A stretch of DNA of 64,000 nt from assembly GCF_001632805.1 (NCBI RefSeq), contig NZ_CP007220.1, forward strand, positions 372,001-436,000, written 5' to 3'. This DNA comes from Mycobacteroides chelonae CCUG 47445 (lineage in GTDB: Bacteria; Actinomycetota; Actinomycetes; Mycobacteriales; Mycobacteriaceae). Positions 19,283 through 29,001 of this stretch are shown in pieces. The notes under the pieces are model-generated. The model was not told the origin of the DNA. It saw only the letters and a program-made list of their open reading frames with translations, and searched no databases. Both the position numbers and the translations under genes were made by a program. Positions within the stretch are counted from its first letter, which is position 1, and each line of letters starts with the position of its first letter.

Positions 19283-20353
19283 CTAACCCCACCGGCCGGT
19301 GTTCTCGAACTCGGCCAGACGCTCCGTCGAGGCCAGCAGATGGAATCCCTGCTCGGCGACCCAGGCGTCATCGAAGTAGGTGTCGGCATACCGGTCACCG
19401 GTGTCGGCCAACAGTGTCACCACCGACCCGGGGACACCGTCCCGCACCATTTCCGAGATCACCCGGAACGCGCCGGACAGGTTGGTTCCCGTTGACGCAC
19501 CCACCCGACGGCCTAGCACGGTGCTGGCATGCCGCGTGAGCGCCACCGACTCCTCGTCGGGTATCTGCTCCATACGGTCCACCACGGTGGGCAGGAATGA
19601 CGGCTCGACGCGAGGACGTCCGATGCCCTCGATACGCGATGAAATCCCGGTCACCACATCATGTCCGGCGATGTAGGACGGGTAGAACGCCGAGTTATCC
19701 GGGTCCACCACACACAGTTTGGTGGGGTAGCGGCGATAGCGGATGTACCGTCCGATGGTTGCGCTGGTACCGCCGGTACCGGCCCCGACCACGATCCACG
19801 TTGGCAGCGGGTGCTTTTCGTAGTGCATCTGGGTAAAGATCGATTCGGCGATGTTGTTGTTGCCGCGCCAGTCGGTCGCACGTTCGGCGTTGGTGAACTG
19901 GTCCAGATAGTGTCCACCGGATTCGTCCGCGAGCCGCTGTGCCTCGGCGTAGACCTGCTGTGCCTGGTCGACGAAATGGCAACTGCCGCCTTGAGACTCG
20001 ATCAGGGCGATCTTGCTGGGACTGGTCGAAGCCGTCATCACCGCGATGAAGGGCAGCCCCAGCAGCTGCGCGAAGTAGGCCTCGGACACCGCGGTCGAAC
20101 CGGACGAGGCCTCCACGACCGTGGTGCCTTCCCGGATGAACCCGTTACACAGCGCATACAGGAAAAGTGAACGCGCCAAACGATGTTTCAGGCTGCCGGT
20201 GATGTGAGTGGACTCGTCCTTGAGATACAGCTGCACATCCACGGTGTCGGCCCAGGCCGCAGGCAACGGGTACCGCAGCAGGTGGGTGTCGGCGCTACGA
20301 CGGGCGTCCGCCTCGATCAGCCGGACCGCGTTATCGGCCCACGCGCGGCTCAC
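19283..20353 (-). CDS. cds1: PLP-dependent cysteine desulfhydrase/cysteine synthase-like enzyme
   Basis: 356 residues. PLP-lysine motif [14 protein letters not shown] (Lys of SLKHR), phosphate-binding loop [17 protein letters not shown], and Asn/Ser loop [17 protein letters not shown]. The fold is type II PLP (cysteine synthase/cystathionine beta-synthase). M. tuberculosis Rv3684 (Cds1), at the same position, makes H2S from cysteine. Its start is one base after the stop of the metallophosphoesterase ... reading downstream, so the pair is an operon with the phosphoesterase first. Assignment to desulfhydrase rather than synthase rests on synteny. Confidence 0.88.
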   Translation of the reverse strand: MSRAWADNAVRLIEADARRSADTHLLRYPLPAAWADTVDVQLYLKDESTHITGSLKHRLARSLFLYALCNGFIREGTTVVEASSGSTAVSEAYFAQLLGLPFIAVMTASTSPSKIALIESQGGSCHFVDQAQQVYAEAQRLADESGGHYLDQFTNAERATDWRGNNNIAESIFTQMHYEKHPLPTWIVVGAGTGGTSATIGRYIRYRRYPTKLCVVDPDNSAFYPSYIAGHDVVTGISSRIEGIGRPRVEPSFLPTVVDRMEQIPDEESVALTRHASTVLGRRVGASTGTNLSGAFRVISEMVRDGVPGSVVTLLADTGDRYADTYFDDAWVAEQGFHLLASTERLAEFENTGRWG

Positions 20354-20354
20354 G

Positions 20355-21320
20355 TCACTGCGCGGTGGCGCTGGGCAGCCGGTCGCCGGATTCGGCGTCG
20401 GTCCCTTGGCCGTCGATGCGCGCAGGCACCAGGGTCAGCAGCGTCGCCTCCGGACGGCAGAAGAACCGCATCGGCGCGAATGGCGATGTGCCAATACCCG
20501 CCGACACGTGCAGCTGCATATGCGAACCCCAGCGCGACGGACCCTTCACCCGGGAACGATCCAGTTCGCAGTTGGTGACGATCGCTCCATAGAACGGCAA
20601 GCACAGCTGCCCGCCATGGGTGTGACCGGCCATCACCAGCTGGTAGCCGTCCTCGGCGAAGCGGTCGAGCACCCGCGGCTCGGGCGAATGGGTCAGCCCC
20701 AGCCGCAGTGTGGCCAGCGGATTCGGCATCCCGGCGATGGTGTCGTAGCGGTCCCGGTGCAGATGCGGGTCATCGACCCCGGCGGCCGCGATCCGCACCC
20801 CGCCGACCTCCAGCTCGTGCCGAGTGTGGGTCATATCGTGCCAGCCGCGCTCGGTGAACGCGGCGCGCAGATCCTGCCACGGCAGCGGTTCCCCGTGCTT
20901 GCGCTCATCGCTCTTGTACAGGTATTTCGCGGGGTTCTTCAGCCGCGGGCCGAAGTAGTCGTTGCTTCCGAAGACGAAAAGTCCTGGGACCGAGAGCAAA
21001 TCACCCAGGGCCTGAACAACCGAGGACACCGCCTTGGGGTGGGCCAGGTTGTCGCCGGTATTGACCACCAGATCCGGCTGCCACTGCGCCAGCTCGCGCA
21101 ACCAGGCCTGCTTGAGGTGCTGGCCGGGACGCATGTGGATATCACTGATGTGCAGCACCCGCAGAGGGGAGGCGCCGGGGTCGAGTACATCCATCGTTGC
21201 TTCGCGGACGGTGAACGCGTTGCGTTCGATGATCGACGCGTACCCGATGCCAAGCGCGGCCGAACCTGCCGAATAAGCGGCCGCTCGCTTGATAACCGTG
21301 TTGAACGACGTGTTCATCAC
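20355..21320 (-). CDS. Membrane-associated metallophosphoesterase
   Basis: 321 residues. A short N-terminal hydrophobic stretch ([19 protein letters not shown]) probably anchors it. Calcineurin-like metal motifs: [12 protein letters not shown] (D-x-H), NTGDNLAHP (GDN), FGSNDYFG (GN-D/E variant, GSND), and [14 protein letters not shown] (GHTHGGQ). Rv3683 counterpart. Substrate unknown; such enzymes often cut nucleotides or lipid pyrophosphates. Lies between ponA2 and cds1 on the same strand. Confidence 0.88.
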   Translation of the reverse strand: MMNTSFNTVIKRAAAYSAGSAALGIGYASIIERNAFTVREATMDVLDPGASPLRVLHISDIHMRPGQHLKQAWLRELAQWQPDLVVNTGDNLAHPKAVSSVVQALGDLLSVPGLFVFGSNDYFGPRLKNPAKYLYKSDERKHGEPLPWQDLRAAFTERGWHDMTHTRHELEVGGVRIAAAGVDDPHLHRDRYDTIAGMPNPLATLRLGLTHSPEPRVLDRFAEDGYQLVMAGHTHGGQLCLPFYGAIVTNCELDRSRVKGPSRWGSHMQLHVSAGIGTSPFAPMRFFCRPEATLLTLVPARIDGQGTDAESGDRLPSATAQ

Positions 21321-21418
21321 CCGAGAGTAACTCCGAAAGCTGAGTGACCCTTGATCACCAGCGCAAAACGTGGCGAATTTCTCGTCGTGAACGGCGTGCG
21401 CGAAGACGGGCAGCTAGC

Positions 21419-23845
21419 TCACGGGGGCGGCGCCAGCACCGGCACGGTGATCGGCGGCAGGCCGGGGATGTTGACGACCGTCGTCGTCATCTCGCCCGGT
21501 GGGCCGCCCAGGCCCGGAATGACGATAGGCGGCGGCGCCGGCGGGATGCCGTTACTCAGCAGGATGGTGACGGTCGAGCCCGGGATGGTTGTTCCAGATG
21601 GACTGGTGCCGACGACCTCGTTGAACGGCGCGGTGCTGTTCACCACACTGGCTTGGTCGGCAACCTTGAATCCGGCCTTCTTGAGAACGTCACGTGCCTC
21701 GGATTCGCGCAGTCCGTTGATGCTGGGCACCTTGGAGCCCGGACCTCCGTCGACGTACCGCGGTTCGGTGGGCGGCAGGGCCGTAGGGCCGTAGTTCTCG
21801 GCGATCGGTTTCATGGCTTCGAACCAGGCCCGGGCGGGCTCATTTCCGCCGTACAGGTTTCCGTCGCCGCACTTGCGCAGCGGGAAGGAACACAGATCAC
21901 CGGGGGAGGTCGAGTCGTCGAAGATGTAGCTCGCCGCGGCCAAGTTGTTGGTGAATCCCAGGAAGGCCGAAGACCGGTGCGCTTCAGTGGTTCCCGTCTT
22001 GCTGGACAACGGCAGGCTCCAGCCGACCGAGCCCGCCGAGCCTGCGGCCGTGCCGCCAGGCTGATCGTCCTTGCTCAGCGCGTTCGCGAGGGTGTTGGCG
22101 AGCCCGGTAGGTACCGCCTGCTCACAGGCCTCGGTGGTGGTCGGGACCTCTTTGCCGTGACGGTCGAAGACCTTGTCGATGGGATTGGGCGGGCACCACT
22201 TGCCACCAGAGGCCAAAGTGGCCGCCACATTGGATAGTTCGAGGGCGTTCACCTGGATGGGGCCCAGCGTGAACGAGCCCAGGTTGTACTTCTTGATGTA
22301 GTCGGCCAGGCTCTCGTCGCCCTCGGGGTCATAGGGCTTGGCGGTGCCCGCCTGCGCGTAGGAACGCATGCCCAACTTGACGGCCATGTCGACCGCCTTG
22401 GACACGCCGATCGACTGAATCAACTTGGCGAACGCGGTGTTCGGCGAGGTCGCCAGGGCGTCAGTGACGCTCATCGGGGAACGGTAATTACCGACGTTCT
22501 TGACGCACCAGGTGTCCTTCGGACAGCCCTTGGTGCCGTCGCTGCTGCCGAGACCCTTGGCCGAGAAGGTGGGCGGCACATCGAGCACGGTGTTGATGCC
22601 CATGCCCATATCCATGGCGGCGGCGACCGTGAAGATCTTGAAGATCGATCCGGCGCCGTCGCCGACGAGGGAGAAGGGCTGCGGCTGCATGGTCTCGTTG
22701 GCTGCGCCATCCAGTCCATAAGTGCGACTGGATGCCATGGCCATGATGGGGTGGCTGGTCTGTCCCGGCTTGATGACGCTCATGACATCGGCGACACCGT
22801 TGAGACCCGGATCGGCCACGTGGGAGACCGCCTGTTTCACCGAGTTCTGCACATCGGGATCCAGGGTGGTGCGGATGAGATATCCGCCCTTCATCACCTG
22901 GTCCTTGCTGATACCCGACTTGGCCAGGTAGTCGAGCACGTAATCACAGAAGAACGCGCGGTCGCCCGCGGCTATGCATCCGCGCGGTAGCTCATTGGGC
23001 TGGGGCAGCACACCGAGGGGCTGCGCCCTGGCCGCCACCAGTTCGGCCTTCTTCTCCGGGGCGTTGGCGATCATGGTGTCGAGCACCAGATTGCGGCGGG
23101 CGAGCGCACGTTCGGGGTTGACGTAGGGATTCAGCCCGGAGGTGGACTGCACCATGCCCGCCAGCAGCGCCGCCTGCTGCCAGTTCAGGTCCTTGGCATC
23201 GATTCCGAAGTAGGTCTGTGCGGCATCCTGCACACCGAACGAGTTGTTACCGAAGGACACGAGGTTCAGGTACCGGGTCAGGATCTCCTGCTTGGTGAAG
23301 GTGCGGTCCAGCCGCAGCGCCATCCGGATCTCGCGCAGCTTGCGCGCGGGGGTGGTCTCGATGGCGGCCTTGCGTTCGGCGTCGGTCTTGGCCACCACCA
23401 ACAGCTGGTAGTTCTTCACGTACTGCTGCTCGATGGTGGAACCACCGCGGGTGTCCTCGTCACCGGAGGCGTATCCGGCCAAGCCGCCGAGCGTGCCCTT
23501 CCAGTCGACACCGTTGTGCGAGGTGAACCTCTTGTCCTCGATGGACAACAGGGCCAGCTTGATGGTGTCGGCGATCTGATCGGAGGGCACCTCGAATCGC
23601 CGCTGCGTGTAGAGGTAGGCGATCTTGTTGCCCTTGGCGTCTTCCACGGTGGTGACCGCGGGTACCTCGCCCTCGAGCAGCTGGGTGGAGCCATTGGCCA
23701 CCACATCGGATGCGCGGTTGGACGCCAACCCGAAGCCGCCCGCGAAGGGGAACATCAATCCGGCCAGGATGACCGCCGCGATAAGCCCGCAGCCCGCGAG
23801 CTTCGCGAGGGTCACCGACTCGGGCGGGCGTTCTGGCATAGGCAC
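21419..23845 (-). CDS. ponA2: Bifunctional penicillin-binding protein PonA2
   Basis: 808 residues. One N-terminal membrane helix (15-38). The glycosyltransferase-51 domain has the catalytic Glu in LSIEDKRF and the second block DTRGGSTIEQQYVKNY. In the transpeptidase, the S-x-x-K box is GSIFK, S-x-N is SPNTAF and K-T-G is SSKTGTTE. After it comes one PASTA domain (VPSINGLRESEARDVLKKAGF) and a Pro-rich tail rich in PPP. Peptidoglycan polymerisation and crosslinking at the outer face. Rv3682 position, divergent from whiB4. Confidence 0.95.
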   Translation of the reverse strand: MPMPERPPESVTLAKLAGCGLIAAVILAGLMFPFAGGFGLASNRASDVVANGSTQLLEGEVPAVTTVEDAKGNKIAYLYTQRRFEVPSDQIADTIKLALLSIEDKRFTSHNGVDWKGTLGGLAGYASGDEDTRGGSTIEQQYVKNYQLLVVAKTDAERKAAIETTPARKLREIRMALRLDRTFTKQEILTRYLNLVSFGNNSFGVQDAAQTYFGIDAKDLNWQQAALLAGMVQSTSGLNPYVNPERALARRNLVLDTMIANAPEKKAELVAARAQPLGVLPQPNELPRGCIAAGDRAFFCDYVLDYLAKSGISKDQVMKGGYLIRTTLDPDVQNSVKQAVSHVADPGLNGVADVMSVIKPGQTSHPIMAMASSRTYGLDGAANETMQPQPFSLVGDGAGSIFKIFTVAAAMDMGMGINTVLDVPPTFSAKGLGSSDGTKGCPKDTWCVKNVGNYRSPMSVTDALATSPNTAFAKLIQSIGVSKAVDMAVKLGMRSYAQAGTAKPYDPEGDESLADYIKKYNLGSFTLGPIQVNALELSNVAATLASGGKWCPPNPIDKVFDRHGKEVPTTTEACEQAVPTGLANTLANALSKDDQPGGTAAGSAGSVGWSLPLSSKTGTTEAHRSSAFLGFTNNLAAASYIFDDSTSPGDLCSFPLRKCGDGNLYGGNEPARAWFEAMKPIAENYGPTALPPTEPRYVDGGPGSKVPSINGLRESEARDVLKKAGFKVADQASVVNSTAPFNEVVGTSPSGTTIPGSTVTILLSNGIPPAPPPIVIPGLGGPPGEMTTTVVNIPGLPPITVPVLAPPP

Positions 23846-23986
23846 AGGGTACGTGGCCTCCCCAGAGGTGTCTGCCGGTAGTTGATCGGTAACGCCGGGC
23901 CCCGGCGGGGCGATGAAAAAGACGTTGTCGGCACAACCGTCCCAAAAAATTCGGATCAGGTGTTGCGTTGAAGATCTCTGACCACT

Positions 23987-24017
23987 AACTTGATCTCACG
24001 GTGTGATTCAAGTTACA
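23987..24017. promoter_or_regulatory. Operator-like dyad upstream of whiB4 with a Crp-type match
   Basis: AACTTGA at 23987-23993 and its inverse TCAAGTT at 24008-24014 flank 14 bases. Overlapping it, TGTGATTCAAGTTACA (24002-24017) fits the Crp consensus TGTGA-N6-TCACA with one mismatch. It sits 60-90 bases before the whiB4 start, in the divergent ponA2-whiB4 gap. Regulation by the Crp encoded at 29002-29676 is a hypothesis. Confidence 0.4.
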
Positions 24018-24076
24018 CACCAAGCGGAGTGTGGCCCACGCCTCTTATGGGCCGCTAGTGACAGAAGGGATTGCCA

Positions 24077-24415
24077 GTGTCAGCTTCACGGCCAGCCATG
24101 AGTGCGTTGCATACGGCGGTATCAATCGATGGTGGAGAAGCGCGCATTGCCTGGGTTTCACAGGCCAGATGCAGACAAGGCGACCCTGACGAGTTGTTCG
24201 TCCGCGGGGCAGCGCAGCGCAAGGCCGCAGTGATCTGCCGGCACTGCCCGGTCATGATGGAATGCGGCGCCGACGCGCTGGACAACCGCGTGGAGTTCGG
24301 TGTGTGGGGCGGACTGACCGAACGGCAGCGTCGCGCGATGCTCAAGGCTCACCCCGAGGTGGATTCCTGGGCCGACTTCTTCGCCGCGCAGCGCAAGCAC
24401 AAGAGCGCGGTCTAA
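24077..24415 (+). CDS. whiB4: WhiB4-type iron-sulfur regulator
   Basis: 112 residues from GTG at 24077, chosen for AGAAGGGA six bases upstream. Four Cys bind a 4Fe-4S cluster: C32, C54, C57, C63 (C-X21-C-X2-C-X5-C). The G(V/I)WGG turn follows (FGVWGGLTERQRRAML), and a basic tail (AQRKHKSAV) contacts DNA. Redox/NO-sensitive transcription factor; WhiB4 is Rv3681c and lies beside ponA2 as here. Confidence 0.93.
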   Translation: MSASRPAMSALHTAVSIDGGEARIAWVSQARCRQGDPDELFVRGAAQRKAAVICRHCPVMMECGADALDNRVEFGVWGGLTERQRRAMLKAHPEVDSWADFFAAQRKHKSAV

Positions 24416-24429
24416 CTAGTTCTTTTCGC

Positions 24430-24486
24430 CGAGTGTCGACTTCTCGGGTTGTTCTCCTGAACTTCCGCCCGAGAAGTCGACACTCG
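24430..24486. terminator. Perfect 19-bp hairpin between convergent genes
   Basis: CGAGTGTCGACTTCTCGGG at 24430-24448 has its exact inverse at 24468-24486, loop 19 bases. It separates whiB4 from the convergent ATPase gene, 14 bases after each stop, so it can end both transcripts. No T-run. Stem length and perfection are unusual for a simple terminator. Confidence 0.65.
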
Positions 24487-24500
24487 ACGTGTATCTGGGG

Positions 24501-25622
24501 TTAAGAGGCGACGCCGGTGATCTGATCGGCGATCGCGCGCAGCGCATCCACGTCGGACACGTCGAACGGGAGTGAAGGCACCCCGACGATCGGAACCGTG
24601 GGATTGGCGCTCGTAAACCGCGACAGCAGCCGGATCTCCCGCTTGGCCGTGGCCGCGCGCTCGGCATGAACCCGCAGCACCGCCGCCGGCAGGCTGTACT
24701 CGCCAGACTCTTCGAGGTTGTCCGCCACATCGACGGCACGCTCGACGGTCAGGGTGGACAGCGTGGGATGAGTGCGGTTGAGGATGAGGCCGGCCAGCGG
24801 CATGCCCTCCTGGGTCAGCCGCTCGACGAAGAAGGTGGCCTCCCGCAACGCATCGGGTTCGGCGGCCGACACCACGACGAACTGGGTGCTGCGTCGGCGC
24901 AGCAGCTCATAGGTGCGGTCAGCCTTCTCGCGGAATCCTCCGAACGTGGAGTCGAGCGATTGCACGAACATTGAAGCGTCGGAAAGTAATTGCGATCCGA
25001 GGACCGTCGACAGCGCTTTCATCGCCAGCCCGACGGCTCCCGTGACGATCCGGCCCAAGCCGCGGCTGGAGCCCAGCAGCATCTTCCAGAGACGTCCATC
25101 CATGAAGCTGCCCAACCGCTTGGGTGCGTCCAGGAAGTCCAGTGCGTTACGCGACGGTGGGGTATCCACCACGATCAGATCCCATTTGTCTTCATGGAGA
25201 AGCTGTCCGAGCTTCTCCATAGCCATGTACTCCTGTGTGCCCGACATGGAGGTGGCGACGGTCTGATAGAACTTGTTGTCCAGAATCGATTGTGCGCGAT
25301 CGGATCCCGCGTGCTGGACCACCAACTCGTCGAAGGTGCGACGCATGTCCAGCATCATCGCGTACAGCTCGCCCTTGATGCCCTCGATGTGTACCTGCTG
25401 CGGGGTGTTACCGAGCGCTTCGATGCCCAGCGACTGCGCCAACCGGCGGGCCGGGTCGATGGTCAGCACCACAACGGTGCGGCCGTACTCCGCGGCCCGT
25501 AGCGCGACCGAAGCGGCCGTGGTGGTCTTGCCGACACCGCCGGCACCGCAGCAGACCACGACGCGGTTCTTGCGGTCTTCGAGGATGGCCGCCATGTCCA
25601 AGACGGCAGGTGTGTTGCTCAT
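24501..25622 (-). CDS. Get3/ArsA-like ATPase, second subunit
   Basis: 373 residues. Deviant Walker [15 protein letters not shown] with the signature pattern of MinD/ArsA, switch I region [13 protein letters not shown], switch [19 protein letters not shown]. Long helical insert [21 protein letters not shown] near 200-220. Rv3680 counterpart. In M. tuberculosis Rv3679-Rv3680 form a complex resembling eukaryotic Get3, proposed to handle tail-anchored or stress-related clients; anion transport is an older guess. Start overlaps the stop of the partner gene (ATGA). Confidence 0.9.
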   Translation of the reverse strand: MSNTPAVLDMAAILEDRKNRVVVCCGAGGVGKTTTAASVALRAAEYGRTVVVLTIDPARRLAQSLGIEALGNTPQQVHIEGIKGELYAMMLDMRRTFDELVVQHAGSDRAQSILDNKFYQTVATSMSGTQEYMAMEKLGQLLHEDKWDLIVVDTPPSRNALDFLDAPKRLGSFMDGRLWKMLLGSSRGLGRIVTGAVGLAMKALSTVLGSQLLSDASMFVQSLDSTFGGFREKADRTYELLRRRSTQFVVVSAAEPDALREATFFVERLTQEGMPLAGLILNRTHPTLSTLTVERAVDVADNLEESGEYSLPAAVLRVHAERAATAKREIRLLSRFTSANPTVPIVGVPSLPFDVSDVDALRAIADQITGVAS

Positions 25623-26650
25623 CGGACTCCCTGCTCGGCCAGGCTCTCGGCCAGTTCGTAGAGGCTGCCCAGGTCGACGCCGTCGGCCAGGGAGGGCAAT
25701 TCCAATCGCGGTATCTGCAACTCGCCGAGTAGTTCCTCGCTCTCGGCCCGTGCCCGCATCCGGGTCGCGTGCTCGATAGTCTCGGTGAGCAGACCGGCGA
25801 AGTCGGCGTCGGAGATGGTTACGTTGTTATCGGCCAACGCTTTACGAACCGCGTCGGCGTCAATGACACCCTCGGCGGCCTTGTCCAGATCTGCCGGTGA
25901 CAGATGCGGCACCACGGTTCGGTTCACGATGACACTGCCGATCGGTAGGCCCATCCCGCTCAGTTCGGCAATGGCCTCGGCGGTTTCCTGCATGGGCAGA
26001 GCCTCAAGCAGAGTCACCAGGTGGATGGCCGTCTGATCCGAGTGCAGCAGCTTGCGCACCCCCTCGGACTGCGAGTGAATGGGTCCGCCCTTGGCGATAT
26101 CGGACAGCGCCGATGTCACATCGAGGAAGCGGGCGATCCGGCCGGTGGGCGGGGCGTCGACCACGACGGCGTCGTACACATGCCGTCCGGACTTGTCGAC
26201 GCGGACGATGCATTCCTTGATCTTTCCGGTGAGGATGACATCGCGCAGACCCGGCGCAATCGTGGTCGCGAACTCGATGGCGCCGATGCGCTTCATCGCA
26301 CGCCCAGCCAGGCCGAGGTTGTAGAACATCTCGAGGTACTCCATGAACGCCGTCTCGATCTCGACAGCGAGCGCGTTCACCGCTCCGCCGCCCTCGGCGG
26401 TGGCGATCTTGAGTTCCTTGGGCGCCAGCGGAGGTACGTCGAAAAGCTGGGCGATGCCCTGCCGGTTTTCGACCTCGACCAGCAGCACCTTGCGGCCGCC
26501 CGCGGCGAGCGCCAGGGCCAGGGCCGCGGCGATGGTGGACTTTCCGGTCCCGCCCTTGCCGGTCACAAAGTGCAGTCGCGCATTCGCGACTCGCGCGGGC
26601 CAGGCGTTGGCTGAGGTCCCTGCGTCGTCGTCAGGGGAAGTGTTCACCAC
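25619..26650 (-). CDS. Get3/ArsA-like ATPase, first subunit
   Basis: 343 residues. Walker [18 protein letters not shown] including the signature Lys of KGGTGKS, switch [18 protein letters not shown]. Helical domain [24 protein letters not shown]. Rv3679 counterpart; with the next gene it should form a heteromeric ATPase. GTG start at 26650; the coding strand faces away from the DUF4177 gene, leaving 67 bases for two promoters. Confidence 0.9.
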   Translation of the reverse strand: MVNTSPDDDAGTSANAWPARVANARLHFVTGKGGTGKSTIAAALALALAAGGRKVLLVEVENRQGIAQLFDVPPLAPKELKIATAEGGGAVNALAVEIETAFMEYLEMFYNLGLAGRAMKRIGAIEFATTIAPGLRDVILTGKIKECIVRVDKSGRHVYDAVVVDAPPTGRIARFLDVTSALSDIAKGGPIHSQSEGVRKLLHSDQTAIHLVTLLEALPMQETAEAIAELSGMGLPIGSVIVNRTVVPHLSPADLDKAAEGVIDADAVRKALADNNVTISDADFAGLLTETIEHATRMRARAESEELLGELQIPRLELPSLADGVDLGSLYELAESLAEQGVR

Positions 26651-26717
26651 GCACGCATGCTAACTGTCCACGATCGAGCCGATGTCAGAACGTCTGTGCT
26701 TGTCTAGGGTTGCGGGT

Positions 26718-26879
26718 ATGACCGAACGCACCGTATGGGAGTACGCCACCGTCCCGCTGTTGACACACGCCACCAAACAGATCCTGGACCAGTGGGGAAG
26801 CGATGGCTGGGAGCTGGTGAGTGTGCTTCCGGGGCCCACTGGTGAACAGCATGTCGCCTACCTGAAGAGGTCGAAGTGA
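26718..26879 (+). CDS. DUF4177-type 53-residue protein
   Basis: ATG at 26718. The sequence VWEYATVPLLTHATKQILDQWGSDGWELVSV followed by VAYLKRSK is the DUF4177 pattern (strand, helix, G-WELV strand, KR end). Rv3678A position. Its TGA overlaps the GTG of the RidA gene (GTGA), so coupled. Biochemical role unknown. Confidence 0.85.
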   Translation: MTERTVWEYATVPLLTHATKQILDQWGSDGWELVSVLPGPTGEQHVAYLKRSK

Positions 26880-27349
26880 GCACGCATAGCGCCCGGCTGG
26901 CCGCGCTGGGAATCGAGCTGCCCGCCGTCGCCGCGCCCCTGGCGGCGTACCAGCCCGCAGTGCGCAGCGGCAACCACGTCTACACCTCCGGACAGCTGCC
27001 CATCGTGGACGGCAGGCTGGTCACCGCCGGAAAGGTCGGCGCCGAGGTGTCCCCGGAGGACGCCAAGGCCCTGGCCCGCATCTCTGCTCTCAACGCCGTC
27101 GCCGCAGTGGACGCACTTGTCGGGATCGACAACGTCGTGAAGGTGGTCAAGGTCGTCGGATTCGTCGCATCGGCATCGGGTTTCACCGGTCAACCCGGCG
27201 TGGTGAACGGGGCATCGGAGCTGCTCGGTGAGGTGTTCGGGGACGCAGGTGTGCACGCGCGCTCGGCCGTGGGTGTCGCGGAGCTGCCGATCAACGCCCC
27301 GGTGGAGGTGGAGATCATCGTGGAGGTCACAGCGGAAGCATCCGCCTGA
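26876..27349 (+). CDS. RidA/YjgF-family protein
   Basis: 157 residues. YTSGQLPIVDGRLVTAGKVG is the RidA subunit-interface motif, and the C-terminal APVEVEIIVEVTA with Glu near the active site fits an imine/enamine deaminase, though the canonical Arg of R-x-x-V/I-x-V is replaced by SAVGVAELP. Rv3678c counterpart of the YjgF-like longer subgroup. Function in clearing reactive enamines is inferred. Overlaps both neighbours by 1-4 bases. Confidence 0.88.
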   Translation: MSTHSARLAALGIELPAVAAPLAAYQPAVRSGNHVYTSGQLPIVDGRLVTAGKVGAEVSPEDAKALARISALNAVAAVDALVGIDNVVKVVKVVGFVASASGFTGQPGVVNGASELLGEVFGDAGVHARSAVGVAELPINAPVEVEIIVEVTAEASA

Positions 27350-28137
27350 TGACCCATCCCGCCTACGGGCAGCTGCGTCCGGTCACCGAAACCGCTTCGG
27401 TGCTGCTGGCCAACAACCCGGGGATGATGACACTGGAGGGCACCAACACCTGGGTGCTGCGCGCCCCGGGCAGCGATGAGATCGTCATCGTCGACCCGGG
27501 CCCGGGTGTCGCCACCGGTGACCCCGATGTGCACGTCGAGGAGCTGGCGAAGATCGGCAAGGTGGCACTGATTCTGGTGAGCCATCGGCACTTCGATCAC
27601 ACCGGCGGCGTCGACAGACTGGTCGAACTGAGCGGTGCGCCGGTGCGTGCCGCGGACCCGGCATGGCTGCGCGGCGATTCGGTGGCCCTGACCGACGGCG
27701 AGCACATCGACGTCGCGGGCTTGTCCATCTCGGTGCTCGCAACACCCGGGCATAGCGACGACTCGGTGTCCTTCGTTCTTGACGACGCGGTGCTGACCGC
27801 CGACACCATCCTCGGGCGGGGTACAACCGTCATCGCGCAGGACGGCGGAGGCCTCGGTGACTACCTGGAGTCGCTGAAACGTCTTGAGGGCCTGGGCAAG
27901 CGCACCGTGCTGCCCGGCCACGGTCCGGAGTTGGGTGACTTGTCGGCGATATCGGCCGAGTATCTGGCACACCGCGAGCAGCGCCTCGACCAGGTGCGCG
28001 GGGCGCTCGCCGCATTGGGTGAGGATGCCTCGGCTCGGCAGGTCGTCGAATTCGTCTATACGGATGTGGATCCGTCGCTGTGGGGCGCTGCGGAATGGTC
28101 GGTGCAGGCGCAGCTGGACTACCTGCGCGCTGTCTAG
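27349..28137 (+). CDS. Metallo-beta-lactamase fold hydrolase
   Basis: 262 residues. Metal-binding motif SHRHFDHTGG (H-x-H-x-D-H), second His in ATPGHSDDSV, Asp in LTADTILG, and last His in VLPGHGPEL. The C-terminal helix region is of the LACTB2/ribonuclease-like subgroup, so an RNase or thioesterase role is possible. Rv3677c position. ATG overlaps the RidA stop (TGATG). Confidence 0.9.
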   Translation: MTHPAYGQLRPVTETASVLLANNPGMMTLEGTNTWVLRAPGSDEIVIVDPGPGVATGDPDVHVEELAKIGKVALILVSHRHFDHTGGVDRLVELSGAPVRAADPAWLRGDSVALTDGEHIDVAGLSISVLATPGHSDDSVSFVLDDAVLTADTILGRGTTVIAQDGGGLGDYLESLKRLEGLGKRTVLPGHGPELGDLSAISAEYLAHREQRLDQVRGALAALGEDASARQVVEFVYTDVDPSLWGAAEWSVQAQLDYLRAV

Positions 28138-28143
28138 CCGGCG

Positions 28144-28989
28144 GTGAACACCATCCCATTGGCCCTCGCGGGCTCGCTCAGCTGGGGCGTCAGCGACTTC
28201 ATCGGCGGGCACGCGAGCAAGCGACGTTCCACCCTCGCGGTACTGGCACTGAGCCGGCCCGTCGGGCTTGCCGTGGTGAGCCTGGTTGCGCTGGTCACGT
28301 CCTCATCACATTTCGACGGCCGCACGCTGCTGGGAATGCTTTCCGGCCCAGCGGCTTTCACGGCGCTTTACGCGTTGTATCGCGCGCTCGCCATCGGACC
28401 GATGGGCGTCGTCTCGCCCATCGCGGCGGTGGGTGCGGTGGTGCCAGTCCTCTGGGGCGCCATGATTGGGCAGTCGCTGTCGGGGCTGACCTATCTGGGG
28501 CTGGCCGGCACCCTTGTGGGCGTCATGCTGGCCTCCGCTTCGCAGGGGCTGGACGGACAACGCCCGGGCAGACAGGTGCTCATCTGGTCGTTCTTCTGCA
28601 TGGTGATGTTCGGTGTCTGCATGATCCTGCTGGCCGAGGCGGGCAGGTACCACCCGGTTGAGGCGGTCGTGGTTTCCCGCGCCACCGAGGTAATGCTGAT
28701 CGCGGTGCTCGGGGCATTCAGCTGGAAGAACCTGCGGGCCAATCTGCGCCCGCCGTTCGGGGTGGTGCCCTTCGCCGGTGTGCTCGACACCTCAGCGATT
28801 CTGTTGTTCACGTACGCCTCAGCGCACGGAAGCCTCGGCATCGCGGCGGTGCTGTCCTCGCTGTACCCGGTGGTGACGGTGCTCATCGCCCGCGTGGTGC
28901 TTCATGAGCGGCTCAGCCGGATTCAACAAGCCGGCGCGGTGCTGACGCTGGTGTGCGTCGCGGTGGTGGCGTTGAGCGCGTCACGCTGA
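28144..28989 (+). CDS. EamA/DMT-superfamily transporter
   Basis: 281 residues with about ten hydrophobic helices in two EamA repeats (SWGVSDFIGGHASKRRS at the start; VVVSRATEVMLIAVLGAFSW at the beginning of the second). Last helix ends VVALSASR. Starts six bases after the hydrolase (GTG at 28144), likely last gene of the DUF4177-RidA-MBL-EamA operon. Exports or imports a small metabolite; identity unknown. Confidence 0.87.
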   Translation: MNTIPLALAGSLSWGVSDFIGGHASKRRSTLAVLALSRPVGLAVVSLVALVTSSSHFDGRTLLGMLSGPAAFTALYALYRALAIGPMGVVSPIAAVGAVVPVLWGAMIGQSLSGLTYLGLAGTLVGVMLASASQGLDGQRPGRQVLIWSFFCMVMFGVCMILLAEAGRYHPVEAVVVSRATEVMLIAVLGAFSWKNLRANLRPPFGVVPFAGVLDTSAILLFTYASAHGSLGIAAVLSSLYPVVTVLIARVVLHERLSRIQQAGAVLTLVCVAVVALSASR

Positions 28990-29001
28990 CGCGCGCAGAA
29001 A

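Noticed and set aside
27190..28212. 340-codon frame antisense to the MBL hydrolase
   Set aside because: Composition of a shadow and full overlap with a motif-complete hydrolase.
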